From positions 18,915 to 82,914 of IMG/VR virus record IMGVR_UViG_3300043313_002348: a stretch of DNA of 64,000 nt; one strand, 5' to 3'. The notes beneath the pieces are model-generated. The model was not told the origin of the DNA. It was given only the letters and a program-made list of their open reading frames with translations, and searched no databases. Below are positions 39,327 through 47,177 of the stretch, piece by piece. Positions within the stretch are counted from its first letter, which is position 1; every line of letters begins with the position of its first letter. Both the position numbers and the translations under genes were made by a program. The DNA comes from a virus.

Positions 39327-40455
39327 AACCACCACTCCCACTGAGCTGCCCACGCGCACGTTCACGAGCCGGCAGGCCCCGTGGATGACCGTCGGCCACG
39401 TCATCGACGAGCCGGACGTGGACTCCCAGACCGCCGCTCGCCTGGGTGGTCTGGACTTCGACGTGAAGTTGTACCCGGCCGGGTTCCGGGTCGGCGACGC
39501 CCTCGACGCGGAGACCGGTGAACTTCCCGGCGTTCTACCGCAAGGTGAGATCGCCAAGCTGGCCGACGAGGTCGGGAAGGCTCCGAACGCGGAGGCCATG
39601 CGTAAGTTCGGTCGCCGGGTGCCCGAGCTGCTGGCGCACATCGCCGCGCTGTCCGGTCACACCGCGACCGACGCGAGGTGGGTGGCGTTTCACGGCCGCA
39701 ACGCCGTGGTGAACGAGACGACCCAGATGCCGTACGACGTGGTGTCCGGTGACTACGTGCCCGTGCAGTTCAGCGAGGCGTTCACGTTCATGGACGCGGT
39801 CAACCCGCGCTACGTCGCGGCCGGCACTCTTAAGGGTGGGCGGCAGGGATTCATGGTCGCGCAGCTCTCGGAGCTGACCTCGCTCCAGCTCGACGGCCTC
39901 GGTCCCGACGGCGACTCCGACCCGCATGACATGTTCGCCGTCCTGCGAACGAGTCACGACCGGTCGCGTGGTCTCGAGGTGGCGCTCATGGGCCTGCGAC
40001 AGCGCTGCATGAACTCGCTGGGTCTCCGCTCGTTCACGCGCGGCGCGCCGCAGCGGTGGTCGATCCGGCACGTCGGCGACGTGGCCTCGAAGCTGCAGGC
40101 CGCCCAGCAGGTCATCACCAATATGACCAACTACGCCGCCGAGTACGAGCGTATGGCGCGTCGGCTCGCGGAGACCGAGGTCCTCCTCAGCGACGCGGAG
40201 GAGATCCTGACTCACGCGCTCGAGGACCGACCGACCCGGGAGACGACCGTGAACTCCATCATCTCCGCGTGGAACTTGAGCCCGTACGTGGGCTTCAAGA
40301 ACACCGGCTGGGGGCTCACGCAGGCTGTGTCCGAGTACTTCGAGTGGGGGCGTGACACGAACGTCCGCACGGACCAGTCGCGATTCCTCGGGGTGCTGGA
40401 GGGATCGACCGCGAAGGCCGTGAACCGGGTGGCGCAACTGGTGATGACGCGCTAA
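39319..40455 (+). CDS. DUF932 (phage/plasmid-like) protein, 378 aa
   Basis: The pattern APWMTVGHVIDEP, then NAVVNETTQMPYDVVSGDYVPVQFSEAF and a long C-terminal helical part fits DUF932 proteins, which occur widely in phages and plasmids near nucleotide and recombination genes with unknown activity. The start is GTG behind AAGGAGGAAAGAGAACC. It has its own promoter and a strong terminator, so expression is probably high. Confidence 0.82.
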   Translation: MTETTTPTELPTRTFTSRQAPWMTVGHVIDEPDVDSQTAARLGGLDFDVKLYPAGFRVGDALDAETGELPGVLPQGEIAKLADEVGKAPNAEAMRKFGRRVPELLAHIAALSGHTATDARWVAFHGRNAVVNETTQMPYDVVSGDYVPVQFSEAFTFMDAVNPRYVAAGTLKGGRQGFMVAQLSELTSLQLDGLGPDGDSDPHDMFAVLRTSHDRSRGLEVALMGLRQRCMNSLGLRSFTRGAPQRWSIRHVGDVASKLQAAQQVITNMTNYAAEYERMARRLAETEVLLSDAEEILTHALEDRPTRETTVNSIISAWNLSPYVGFKNTGWGLTQAVSEYFEWGRDTNVRTDQSRFLGVLEGSTAKAVNRVAQLVMTR

Positions 40456-40469
40456 CGTCTGAACGTCGG

Positions 40470-40506
40470 ACCTGACCCCTTTTCCCCCTCCGGAAAGGGG
40501 TCAGGT
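40470..40506 (+). terminator. Strong hairpin terminator
   Basis: A stem of about 15 bp with one bulge (ACCTGACCCCTTTTCC with GGAAAGGGGTCAGGT) closes 14 bases after the DUF932 stop. Confidence 0.85.
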
Positions 40507-40543
40507 TCGACCCCGTTGGAGATCAAGTAGGAACGGAGATGAG

Positions 40544-40807
40544 ATGGACGAGTTCGACGAGCTGTTCAAGGTTGTGAACGTCAGCGCCGAAGATATCACG
40601 TTCGAGCGTGGTGGTGGCATCACCCGACGCTACCGCATCACACTCGAAGGTCAAGGAGGCCACGGGATCGGACTCACAGGTCTGATCGTGTACACGTACG
40701 TCAACGCTGACAGCTTGAACTCGACCGTGCAGGGGCGGGCGTGTCAACACCTCCTGGAGGCGTACGCCGACGACGCCGCTACGTCGACCAGCGGCGGTGC
40801 CAAGTGA
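40544..40807 (+). CDS. Hypothetical protein, 87 aa
   Basis: The ATG follows TAGGAACGGAGATGAG, a variant of the common leader, though a clear promoter is not seen after the terminator. The product is an alpha/beta acidic protein (EFDELFKVVNVSAEDITFE). It is coupled by a GTGA overlap to the second WhiB-like gene. Confidence 0.62.
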   Translation: MDEFDELFKVVNVSAEDITFERGGGITRRYRITLEGQGGHGIGLTGLIVYTYVNADSLNSTVQGRACQHLLEAYADDAATSTSGGAK

Positions 40808-41286
40808 TCTCCGCGGAGGAGGACGTGGAGACCTCCGAGACGGACGACAGAGATGATCCGGTCGCGTGGATGAGTCGTCCGGCTCCCTTCGGTCCGGCGT
40901 GTCGCGCCGCGCCCGCGGGTCTGTTCTTCACCCCAGACTACTTCTACGCCGACGAGGTAAAACCCGGTGAGCGTCCCGTGCGCGACTCACGTGGTCATCT
41001 CATCGAGTACGACGAGGACGGCGAGCGGATCTACCCACTCCCCGAGGAGTCGGTGTTCTGCCGGGCGTGTCCGGTTCACACCGAGTGTCTCGCCTACGGG
41101 ATCACGACCGACCAGCCGGGTGTGTGGGGTGGCATGACGCGGTACCAGCGTCGGCAGCTCGGTCGCCGCCGCACGCGCGTGTCGTGTCCATCTTGCGCGG
41201 GTAGGTTCATCGTCGTGGAAGGATCACACCAGCTCTGCCTCGCCTGCGGGGTGTCGTGGACGTACGTGAGAAGTGGTGTAAGATGA
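40804..41286 (+). CDS. WhiB-family regulator with C-terminal zinc ribbon, 160 aa
   Basis: The WhiB core has Cys33, Cys86, Cys89 and Cys95 (FCRACPVHTEC), then GVWGGMT (106-112). Between the first and second Cys there is a long acidic insert. After a basic helix a separate zinc ribbon follows (CPSC at 128-131, CLAC at 145-148). Fusion of WhiB to a zinc ribbon is uncommon. The start is GTG in an overlap with the gene before. A second regulator of this family in one phage suggests layered control. Confidence 0.85.
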   Translation: MISAEEDVETSETDDRDDPVAWMSRPAPFGPACRAAPAGLFFTPDYFYADEVKPGERPVRDSRGHLIEYDEDGERIYPLPEESVFCRACPVHTECLAYGITTDQPGVWGGMTRYQRRQLGRRRTRVSCPSCAGRFIVVEGSHQLCLACGVSWTYVRSGVR

Positions 41287-41597
41287 CGAACATCCCGTCT
41301 CACACCGCGTCCGACGAGGAGAGGTGGATACTCGAGGTCACGTTCGACCCACCTAATGTGCAGGCACACGCCAATCCTGAACTTACGTTTCCTTATGATG
41401 AGGTAAGTCGATTTGTGACGTACCTCTCCGAGTACTGGAGTCTTCTTCCCGAGGAACTCCAAGAGTTTGTGCGGTGGGATAACGTGAAGTTAACCGCGAC
41501 GGCCGAACTGATCGACAACTTCGTCGAACCTCTTCGCTTTCTCATGATGCATATGGTGCCCCAGGAGTTCACTTTAAGGCGTGCTGGTGCACGTTAG
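41283..41597 (+). CDS. Hypothetical protein, 104 aa
   Basis: The ATG overlaps the WhiB stop (ATGA). The product is an acidic protein with aromatic helices (VSRFVTYLSEYWSLLPEELQ). No family is recognised. It is the last gene of this transcript before the promoter at 41608. Confidence 0.62.
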   Translation: MTNIPSHTASDEERWILEVTFDPPNVQAHANPELTFPYDEVSRFVTYLSEYWSLLPEELQEFVRWDNVKLTATAELIDNFVEPLRFLMMHMVPQEFTLRRAGAR

Positions 41598-41607
41598 GTA
41601 GTGAGTT

Positions 41608-41636
41608 AAGACACCGCGGGTGGCTCCCGCTACGAT
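41608..41636 (+). promoter_or_regulatory. Promoter AAGACA-17-TACGAT with GCGGG/CCCGC dyad
   Basis: The spacer holds a GCGGGTGGCTCCCGC hairpin between the two boxes. Downstream is TATAGGAGAGAAATCCGAAGGAACTAGG, not the standard leader. It drives the 345-aa gene and probably reads into the repeat array. Confidence 0.6.
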
Positions 41637-41685
41637 CGCGGTATAGGAGAGAAATCCGAAGGAACTAGGAAGGGAGAACGTTAAG

Positions 41686-42723
41686 ATGACCGAGATCGAC
41701 TTTGACCCGATCGCGCGACTCAGCCGCGAGGCGCGCGCGATGGCGGTCGGCATCGACCGCGACGCGGCCAGGTACCTCGTGGACACGTACTACAGGTGGC
41801 AGCGGCAGCGGATCGCGTTGGGAAACCAGGTGCGGACGCTGGAGAACTCCGGACAACCTACGGGAGTGCTGGAGCACTTCGGCGACCAGACCGCGACACT
41901 CGAGCGGCAGATGATCTCCAGCTTGCTGGCGTGGGTCGAAGATCGACCCGAGGGAAAGTGGGCGCTCGGCCAACTGGGGATCGGACCCGTTCTCGCCGCC
42001 GGCCTGTCTGCACACATTGACATCCGTAGGTCGCCGACCGTCGGCCACATCTGGCGGTTCGCCGGACTCGACCCGACACTCACGTGGCTGGGTCGCGACG
42101 CCGCTACCGCTCTCGTCGCGGAGATGTTCGGAACGCAGCGATCGTTCACGCCGGAGGACGTCGCCACGCTCGCCGAGCGGGTGAACCGCAAGGCCGAGAA
42201 CCTCCTCAAGATCATACGCGACGCACCCAGCGACGAGGACGAGGACGTCGCGCTGACCGAGGACGAAGACGAGGTGTTCCCGCGCAGCCGCGTGATCGCG
42301 ACCCTCGCCCGGCGCCCGTACAACGCCAGTCTCAAGGTGTTGTGCTGGAAGATCGGCGACTCGTTCGTGAAGATCTCGAACCGACCAACCGACCAGCAAG
42401 ACCACTACGGTCGTGTGTACCGCGAGCGGAAGGCGCAGGAGGTGGCGCGTAACGAGGCCGGCGCGTTCGCCACGACGGCCACTCAGACCCTCGCGACGAG
42501 GCGCATTACGGACGTCGCGCTGCGACGTACGTACGAGGAGGGTAAGCTCCCTCCGGGGCGTCTGGACCTGCGCGCGCGGCGGGTAGCGGTCAAGCTGTTC
42601 CTGGCACACTGGCACGACGTCGCATATCGCGCCGAGTTCAACACGCCGCCACCGGCGCCGTACCCGATCGCGCATCTCGGGCACACTCACTACATCCCGC
42701 CGTTCGCACCTAAGCAGGGGTAA
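41686..42723 (+). CDS. IS110-like (Transposase_20) helix-hairpin-helix protein without catalytic domain
   Basis: Residues 94-130 (GQLGIGPVLAAGLSAHID, then IWRFAGLDP) match the HhH motif IPGIGPVTAAxLLAEI...LAAYAGLxP of the C-terminal domain of IS110 transposases. RPYNASLKVLCWKIGDSFVK and YGRVYRERK, then LRARRVAVKLFLAHWHDVAY, match the rest. The N-terminal DEDD (RuvC-like) catalytic domain is replaced by a short helical region, and an acidic insert (200-220) is present. It is therefore probably a domesticated binding protein. It sits immediately upstream of the repeat array. Confidence 0.65.
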   Translation: MTEIDFDPIARLSREARAMAVGIDRDAARYLVDTYYRWQRQRIALGNQVRTLENSGQPTGVLEHFGDQTATLERQMISSLLAWVEDRPEGKWALGQLGIGPVLAAGLSAHIDIRRSPTVGHIWRFAGLDPTLTWLGRDAATALVAEMFGTQRSFTPEDVATLAERVNRKAENLLKIIRDAPSDEDEDVALTEDEDEVFPRSRVIATLARRPYNASLKVLCWKIGDSFVKISNRPTDQQDHYGRVYRERKAQEVARNEAGAFATTATQTLATRRITDVALRRTYEEGKLPPGRLDLRARRVAVKLFLAHWHDVAYRAEFNTPPPAPYPIAHLGHTHYIPPFAPKQG

Positions 42724-42724
42724 C

Positions 42725-44163
42725 CGGTCGAGCCACGAGAACCGCGATAGTCTAGTGAGACATAAGAGTCGACGAGAACCTAGTTAGGGATCGAGTCGTA
42801 CGTGTAGAGAGAACCGGTTGATAAAGAACGAGTCGTAGTTGTAGAGGAAACTTTTCCATCGACGAACGAGCCAGCCGATCAGTGAGAACCGTGATGCCCA
42901 ATCGAGACGCATTTGATGGTGAGAACCTTATCTTGAGATCGAACCGAAGTGGTTAAGTGAGACAAAGAGCCCGACGACGGTAACGTAATGATAGATCGAG
43001 ACGTGGAACAAGATTGTAACGCTTGTGGTTCGGATCGAGACGAAGAGTTTGACTGTGACGTACAACAGGGATCGAGACGAAGAGTTAGATGGTAACGCAA
43101 CTCACGAGATCGAGATGAGAGTAAAGAGAGATCTGTACAAGCTGATCGAGATGAGCTACTTGACAGTTCCACTTTAGTCGATCGAGTCAAATCGAGACGA
43201 AGTACAAGATGGTAACACGCGCAAGTGATCGAGACGTTTGACCCGGACCGTAACGCGATCATGAGATCGAGACCGAAGAGACCGACTAGGTACCCACTAC
43301 CATGAGTGAATCGAGAGATAAGTTAACATCGTTTATGCCGAATGAAGACCTTGTCCCCATCACTAGTGAACCGCACGTAGATGATCGAGGCAATGCGGAA
43401 GAGAGAACTGATCAGAGCGATCGAGACGACATCAGTAAGAGAACCGTACCAGATGATGATCGAGGCGAAGCAAACGGCGAAAGAACCGTATCTCATGATC
43501 GAGACGATGAAGATAAGAGAACCAAAGTATCAGGTCGAGACACATAGGAATAAGATAGAACCGACGTATCCGATCGAGACGATTCTAGTAAGAGAACCGA
43601 ACGACGCGATCGAGACACACGTGAGAAAGAGAATCGACAGATGAGATCGAGACGAAGCTCTCGAAAGTGAACCTAAGAACTTGATCGAGACGGACGTAAA
43701 CTTGGGGAGAGCACCGGAGTAGGGATCGAGACGAAGGGATCGAAGAAGATTCGATAAACGAGATCGAATCCGAGGTAAAAAACGTGAGACGACCGTCATA
43801 AGAGAACCGTACTAAGTGATCGAGCGCTAATGAAGTAAGTGAGCCGGAGATACAGATCGAGACACTTCTTCGGAGCGAGATGGAATGGAGCTAGTGAGCC
43901 GACACTCCAGATCGAGTCGTACAGAGTGAGAGTTACCACGTCTGAATGAGCGAGTCGCAAGTACCTGAGAAATACCGGAAAAGTAAACGAACCGTAGCAC
44001 GAGTAGGCATTCATAACCCCTGTGAGTGAGTCAAAGTCAACGGGTGTCAAGAGAGCCAACTACCCGAACGTGGACGTGGATACGAACCGAAGATCACAAG
44101 AGTACCGATCCGCACGAGTGAGTCGTGGATCTCACGAGAGAACCGAACACCTCAAACGAGATC
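42725..44163 (+). repeat. Strand-polar degenerate repeat array, about 37-bp period
   Basis: About 1.4 kb without credible genes carries an alternating pattern on the plus strand. An ATCGAG core occurs about two dozen times, at least twelve extended to ATCGAGACG (for example 42901, 43034, 43071, 43191, 43420, 43573, 43646 and 43725). About midway between comes GAGAACC(G) (42893, 43438, 43591, 43802) or GTAACG (42980, 43015, 43092, 43249). Core-to-core distances are mostly 35-41 bases. The strand is purine-rich and AT-richer than its surroundings. Variable distances break any reading frame. Function unknown. Confidence 0.85.
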
Positions 44164-44203
44164 GCGTGAAACCTGCGCCAGGACATCTGGCGTGGGTTCT
44201 CGC
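44164..44203 (+). terminator. Hairpin at the end of the repeat array
   Basis: An imperfect stem (GCG, GAAACC, CGCCAG paired with CTGGCG, GGTTC, CGC, with a TG/TG internal loop) closes a five-base loop GACAT. It marks the end of the array and suggests that the array is transcribed. From here to 44288 nothing else is seen. Confidence 0.5.
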
Positions 44204-44288
44204 GCATTCTAAGACGACGTCGTGATTCAACGTCGTGCCGCGTGACGGTCACTCCGCTGAAGTGAGCTCAAGTGGCCGATGTTTCTTG

Positions 44289-44317
44289 TTGCACTGTGAT
44301 GTGACTTATGCTAGTCT
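44289..44317 (+). promoter_or_regulatory. Promoter TTGCAC-17-TAGTCT with leader
   Basis: The spacer ends in CTTATGC like several others. GTAGCAGGTAAGGAACGAGG follows, a leader with a three-base insertion. It drives the 59-aa gene and the FtsK-like gene. Confidence 0.8.
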
Positions 44318-44353
44318 AGTCGTAGCAGGTAAGGAACGAGGAAGGGAAGTACG

Positions 44354-44533
44354 ATGAACCCGATCACCGTCCAGGTCTACCGAAGCCTCTCCGTCACCGA
44401 CCTCGGCACCCAGATCTTGCAGATCGAGCGTCAGAACGCACAGGATGTCAGGCGAGGTCGTCGGGTGTCCGCCCACTCCGCCCAGGTGCTCAGCACCGCG
44501 AAGTCGATCTACCGCGAGCGCACCGTGCGCTGA
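44354..44533 (+). CDS. Hypothetical mini-protein, 59 aa
   Basis: The ATG follows GAGGAAGGGAAGTACG. The product has a helical middle (TDLGTQILQIERQNAQDVRR) and a basic second half. It lies between the array and the translocase and shares the latter's promoter. It may be a small partner, which is unproven. Confidence 0.62.
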   Translation: MNPITVQVYRSLSVTDLGTQILQIERQNAQDVRRGRRVSAHSAQVLSTAKSIYRERTVR

Positions 44534-44619
44534 CCACCGCCGCCACTAACAGAAGAAGGTAGGTCATCTGAGGAGGTGGCCCATCTTCCGCACATCGAGG
44601 TCCTCGACGCGGTTGTGAC

Positions 44620-46392
44620 GTGCTCGGCCACACCTATCGTACGCTAGTGGACGACATATCCGTCACACCTCACGTGAGGACTCACATCGTGGCTCGACCC
44701 GTCCGCGTCGTCTCAGGCTGGACCCTCGGTGGGGGCGGCCGCGTGCGTGAACTGATTACGCTGCCGTGGTGGCTGATCGTGTTAGGACGCGTACTGCGGT
44801 GGTTCGGCGTCAGCCACCCCCTCCTAACGGCGGACGGCGTTGGCGTCGTGTACGTGTGGATCAAGACGGGAAGCCTGGCGCTCGCGCTGGCGACGGTAGC
44901 TGTGGTTGACGTGGCGTTGCTAGCCTGCCTGATCGCGGTGCTACTGCGCCTCACCGGCGCGAGTCTGAGCGCGATCATAGCGGGCATGTCAAGGCGACGT
45001 CAACTACGGAGACAGTGGCCGGACGTAGCGGCGGCCGCCGGCCTGGTACGCACCGTCAGGGGCGACCAGGCCTACCCGCCGCTCAGGCGGGTACGTGTGA
45101 CGCAGACCGGCCTCAGGGCCGTGGCGTACACGGGACGAGTTGGTAAGACGGTGGAGAAGGCGGTGCTCGGGCGGGGTGCGATGGCGGCTGTAATGGGATG
45201 TCGAGAGGTCTACGTTCGCCAGGGAAAACACTCAGGAATTACATCACTAGAATTTGCCTGGGGTGATCCTCTTAAGAGAACACTCCGACTCCGTGATCTT
45301 CCCGAACCCACCAGCAGAGCACATCTTACCTTCGGTATCACCGAAGATCAGGAACCCGTCTCCATCGAACGTGACCTCAGCACACTCATCGTAGGACTTA
45401 CCGGCTCGGGAAAGTCAAGTACGGTGTGGGCCATGCTGGCCGCTCTCGTGAAGAGTGGTATTCCCTACCGTCTCGTGGTAGTTGACCCGAAGGGCGGCAT
45501 GGAGATGGCCGCACTCAAGGACGTAGCCTACAAGTACGCGGTGATGCCCGAGGACATCGCCCAGGTACTAGGTGATACCGTCACCGAGATGCGTGAGAGA
45601 ATGAACACACTCGGTGACCGTAAGACCCGTAAGTATAAGCCTACTCGCGAGCACCCGTTCACCCTGCTCGTCGTCGACGAGTTCCTCAGTCTTACGATGT
45701 TCATGAACTCGAAGCTGAAGAGTCGTGTCGAGCAGTCCGTTGGCCTACTCCTCACACAGGGTCGCGCGCCCGGGTACGCCGGCCTGTTCTGCTCACAGGG
45801 GTCGCAGGTCGACGCACTCGGCCGAATCCGCACGTTCATCCCCCAGCGCCTGTGCCACGCCACAGACGACGTGGAAACCACGGTGGCTGCGCTCGGCTCC
45901 GACGCGAGGCACTCGGCGCGCTGCGACAAGCTTAACCTGCGAACGCAGCAGGGGGTGGGCTTCATGCAGGTCGACGGCCAGCGAGGTTTCACTCGATTCC
46001 GCTCGGTGTACGTCACCGACCGCGAGACAGTGATGATCGCGAACGGGCAGCTTCCACCGGACGCGTACACAGGTCGTGGGTTCTTCGTGCCAAGCCGCCG
46101 CGACGCGCGCCGCGCGCGCCGGGAGCGGGTAGCCGTGTACCGCTGGGTGAGTCACGACGAGGAGGTGCTCTACATCGGGATCAGTAGCGACCCAGAGCGT
46201 CGCCTCGGCCAGCACATCTCCGATAAGCCGTGGGTGGAGGAGGCGGCCCGCGTCGAGCTCGTGGAGTGGTGCGACTCGCGCGAGGACGCGCTGATCCTCG
46301 AGGAAGACCTCATCCGCTCGGAGCAGCCTAGGTACAACATCGTTCACAACATGGACAACCCCGGCCGGGTCGCCTACGAGCTGGAGGCGTAA
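44620..46392 (+). CDS. Membrane FtsK/HerA-type DNA translocase fused to GIY-YIG nuclease
   Basis: Two membrane segments near residues 45-60 and 80-115 precede a basic linker and an FtsK/TraB-type motor (GLTGSGKSST near 261-270; LVVVDPKGGMEM; LLVVDEFLSL as Walker B; GLFCSQGSQ). A GIY-YIG endonuclease follows at about 503-575 (VYRWVSHDEEVLYIGISSDPE, then R in RRLGQH, E in ALILEEDLI and N in PRYN). FtsK-type pumps fused to GIY-YIG are rare. It could pump and cut DNA at the membrane. A later GTG start at 44647 is possible. Confidence 0.85.
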   Translation: MLGHTYRTLVDDISVTPHVRTHIVARPVRVVSGWTLGGGGRVRELITLPWWLIVLGRVLRWFGVSHPLLTADGVGVVYVWIKTGSLALALATVAVVDVALLACLIAVLLRLTGASLSAIIAGMSRRRQLRRQWPDVAAAAGLVRTVRGDQAYPPLRRVRVTQTGLRAVAYTGRVGKTVEKAVLGRGAMAAVMGCREVYVRQGKHSGITSLEFAWGDPLKRTLRLRDLPEPTSRAHLTFGITEDQEPVSIERDLSTLIVGLTGSGKSSTVWAMLAALVKSGIPYRLVVVDPKGGMEMAALKDVAYKYAVMPEDIAQVLGDTVTEMRERMNTLGDRKTRKYKPTREHPFTLLVVDEFLSLTMFMNSKLKSRVEQSVGLLLTQGRAPGYAGLFCSQGSQVDALGRIRTFIPQRLCHATDDVETTVAALGSDARHSARCDKLNLRTQQGVGFMQVDGQRGFTRFRSVYVTDRETVMIANGQLPPDAYTGRGFFVPSRRDARRARRERVAVYRWVSHDEEVLYIGISSDPERRLGQHISDKPWVEEAARVELVEWCDSREDALILEEDLIRSEQPRYNIVHNMDNPGRVAYELEA

Positions 46393-46401
46393 CCGTCGTG
46401 A

Positions 46402-46447
46402 GGTTTTAAGCTTACATCTTGGTAGACTAGCTTCAACTTATCAGGAA
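46402..46447 (+). promoter_or_regulatory. Weak promoter region with CAGGAAGCGAGG leader
   Basis: A TAGACT -10 box and TATCAGGAAGCGAGGG leader are present, but no good -35 lies 17 bases upstream. A GCTTACA word here matches the 8-bp iteron at 1496-1667. It would drive 46459-47530. Confidence 0.45.
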
Positions 46448-46458
46448 GCGAGGGAAGA

Positions 46459-46983
46459 ATGACGACTCGGAGACGTGGCACACACTCGGGCGCGGCGAGT
46501 AAGTCCGAGAGCCAACTCGGGCGGAACGCGTACCCGTGGTTACCTGAGCACAACACACCTCCTCTGTCGCCTATACTCTATAGCGCCGCCGTGGTGAAGG
46601 CCGCTGACCCGCACGTGCAGGCGGCGGTCACACGCTCCGAGATGATCACGCGAAGTGGTCTACCCGAGGAGGTGTGGTTAGGACCCAAGAAGACTCCCCG
46701 GAGTGACGTCGTCGACGTGACCGACGAGGCGTACCCACCTCACCGGCGCAAGGTCGCTCCTAAGCTCGTGGACGCGGCGGAGGCGAAGACGTTCGTGGAC
46801 CGGATCCTGGCCGTGCGTAACGCGGGCGGCTCGCGAGGCCGGATCGGCGAGCTCGCCGGTCTCGGCACGGGAGGTAAGATCTGGCGGATCGAACGCGGTA
46901 AGTTGTACGTGGACGAGGTCTCTCAGCTCGACTCCGCCCTGCGGCAGCTCGAACTTGAACTTAAGTTGGTGCCGGTGTCGTGA
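46459..46983 (+). CDS. Helix-turn-helix protein, 174 aa
   Basis: The C-terminal 70 residues (FVDRILAVRNAGGSRGRIGE, then IWRIERGKLYVDEVSQLDSAL) form an XRE-like helix-turn-helix of the kind seen at the N-terminus of the 16540 nuclease. The first 100 residues are low complexity and basic. It is probably a DNA-binding regulator or a partner of the translocase upstream. The start is ATG behind AAGCGAGGGAAGA. Confidence 0.68.
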   Translation: MTTRRRGTHSGAASKSESQLGRNAYPWLPEHNTPPLSPILYSAAVVKAADPHVQAAVTRSEMITRSGLPEEVWLGPKKTPRSDVVDVTDEAYPPHRRKVAPKLVDAAEAKTFVDRILAVRNAGGSRGRIGELAGLGTGGKIWRIERGKLYVDEVSQLDSALRQLELELKLVPVS

Positions 46984-47177
46984 GTCGTGGTCACCAGTAC
47001 GTCGAGTCCGAGACACCCTGTCCCAACTGCGGCAACGCCGGACTTGCGATCGTGTACGACGACAGCGGTCCTGTACTTCAGTGCGACGAGTGTGGCGAGA
47101 TCTACGACGAGCACGAGACGTTTGACTCGAGTCGACGTCGAGGTGGACTTATCGAGTGGCTAAGGAGCTGGTGGTGA
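46980..47177 (+). CDS. Zinc-ribbon protein, 65 aa
   Basis: Two Cys pairs (CPNCGNAG near 14, CDECGEIYDE near 35) form a clean zinc ribbon with an acidic spacer. The C-terminus is basic and Trp-rich (LIEWLRSWW), possibly a membrane or protein contact. The GTG start overlaps the stop of the gene before. Confidence 0.7.
   Translation: MSRGHQYVESETPCPNCGNAGLAIVYDDSGPVLQCDECGEIYDEHETFDSSRRRGGLIEWLRSWW

Noticed and set aside
41686-42723. Active IS110 insertion sequence
   Set aside because: The catalytic DEDD half is missing and no element ends or target duplications are visible, so it is treated as a domesticated protein.
43302-43644. Two overlapping open frames of 81 and 87 codons inside the repeat array
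   Set aside because: Their internal repeats come from the DNA period. Distances such as 35, 37, 38 and 40 bases break the frame, and neither has a convincing ribosome site.
42725-44163. CRISPR array
   Set aside because: The repeated cores are only about 9 bases, the spacing varies from 35 to over 50, a second motif alternates with the first, and no cas genes are nearby.
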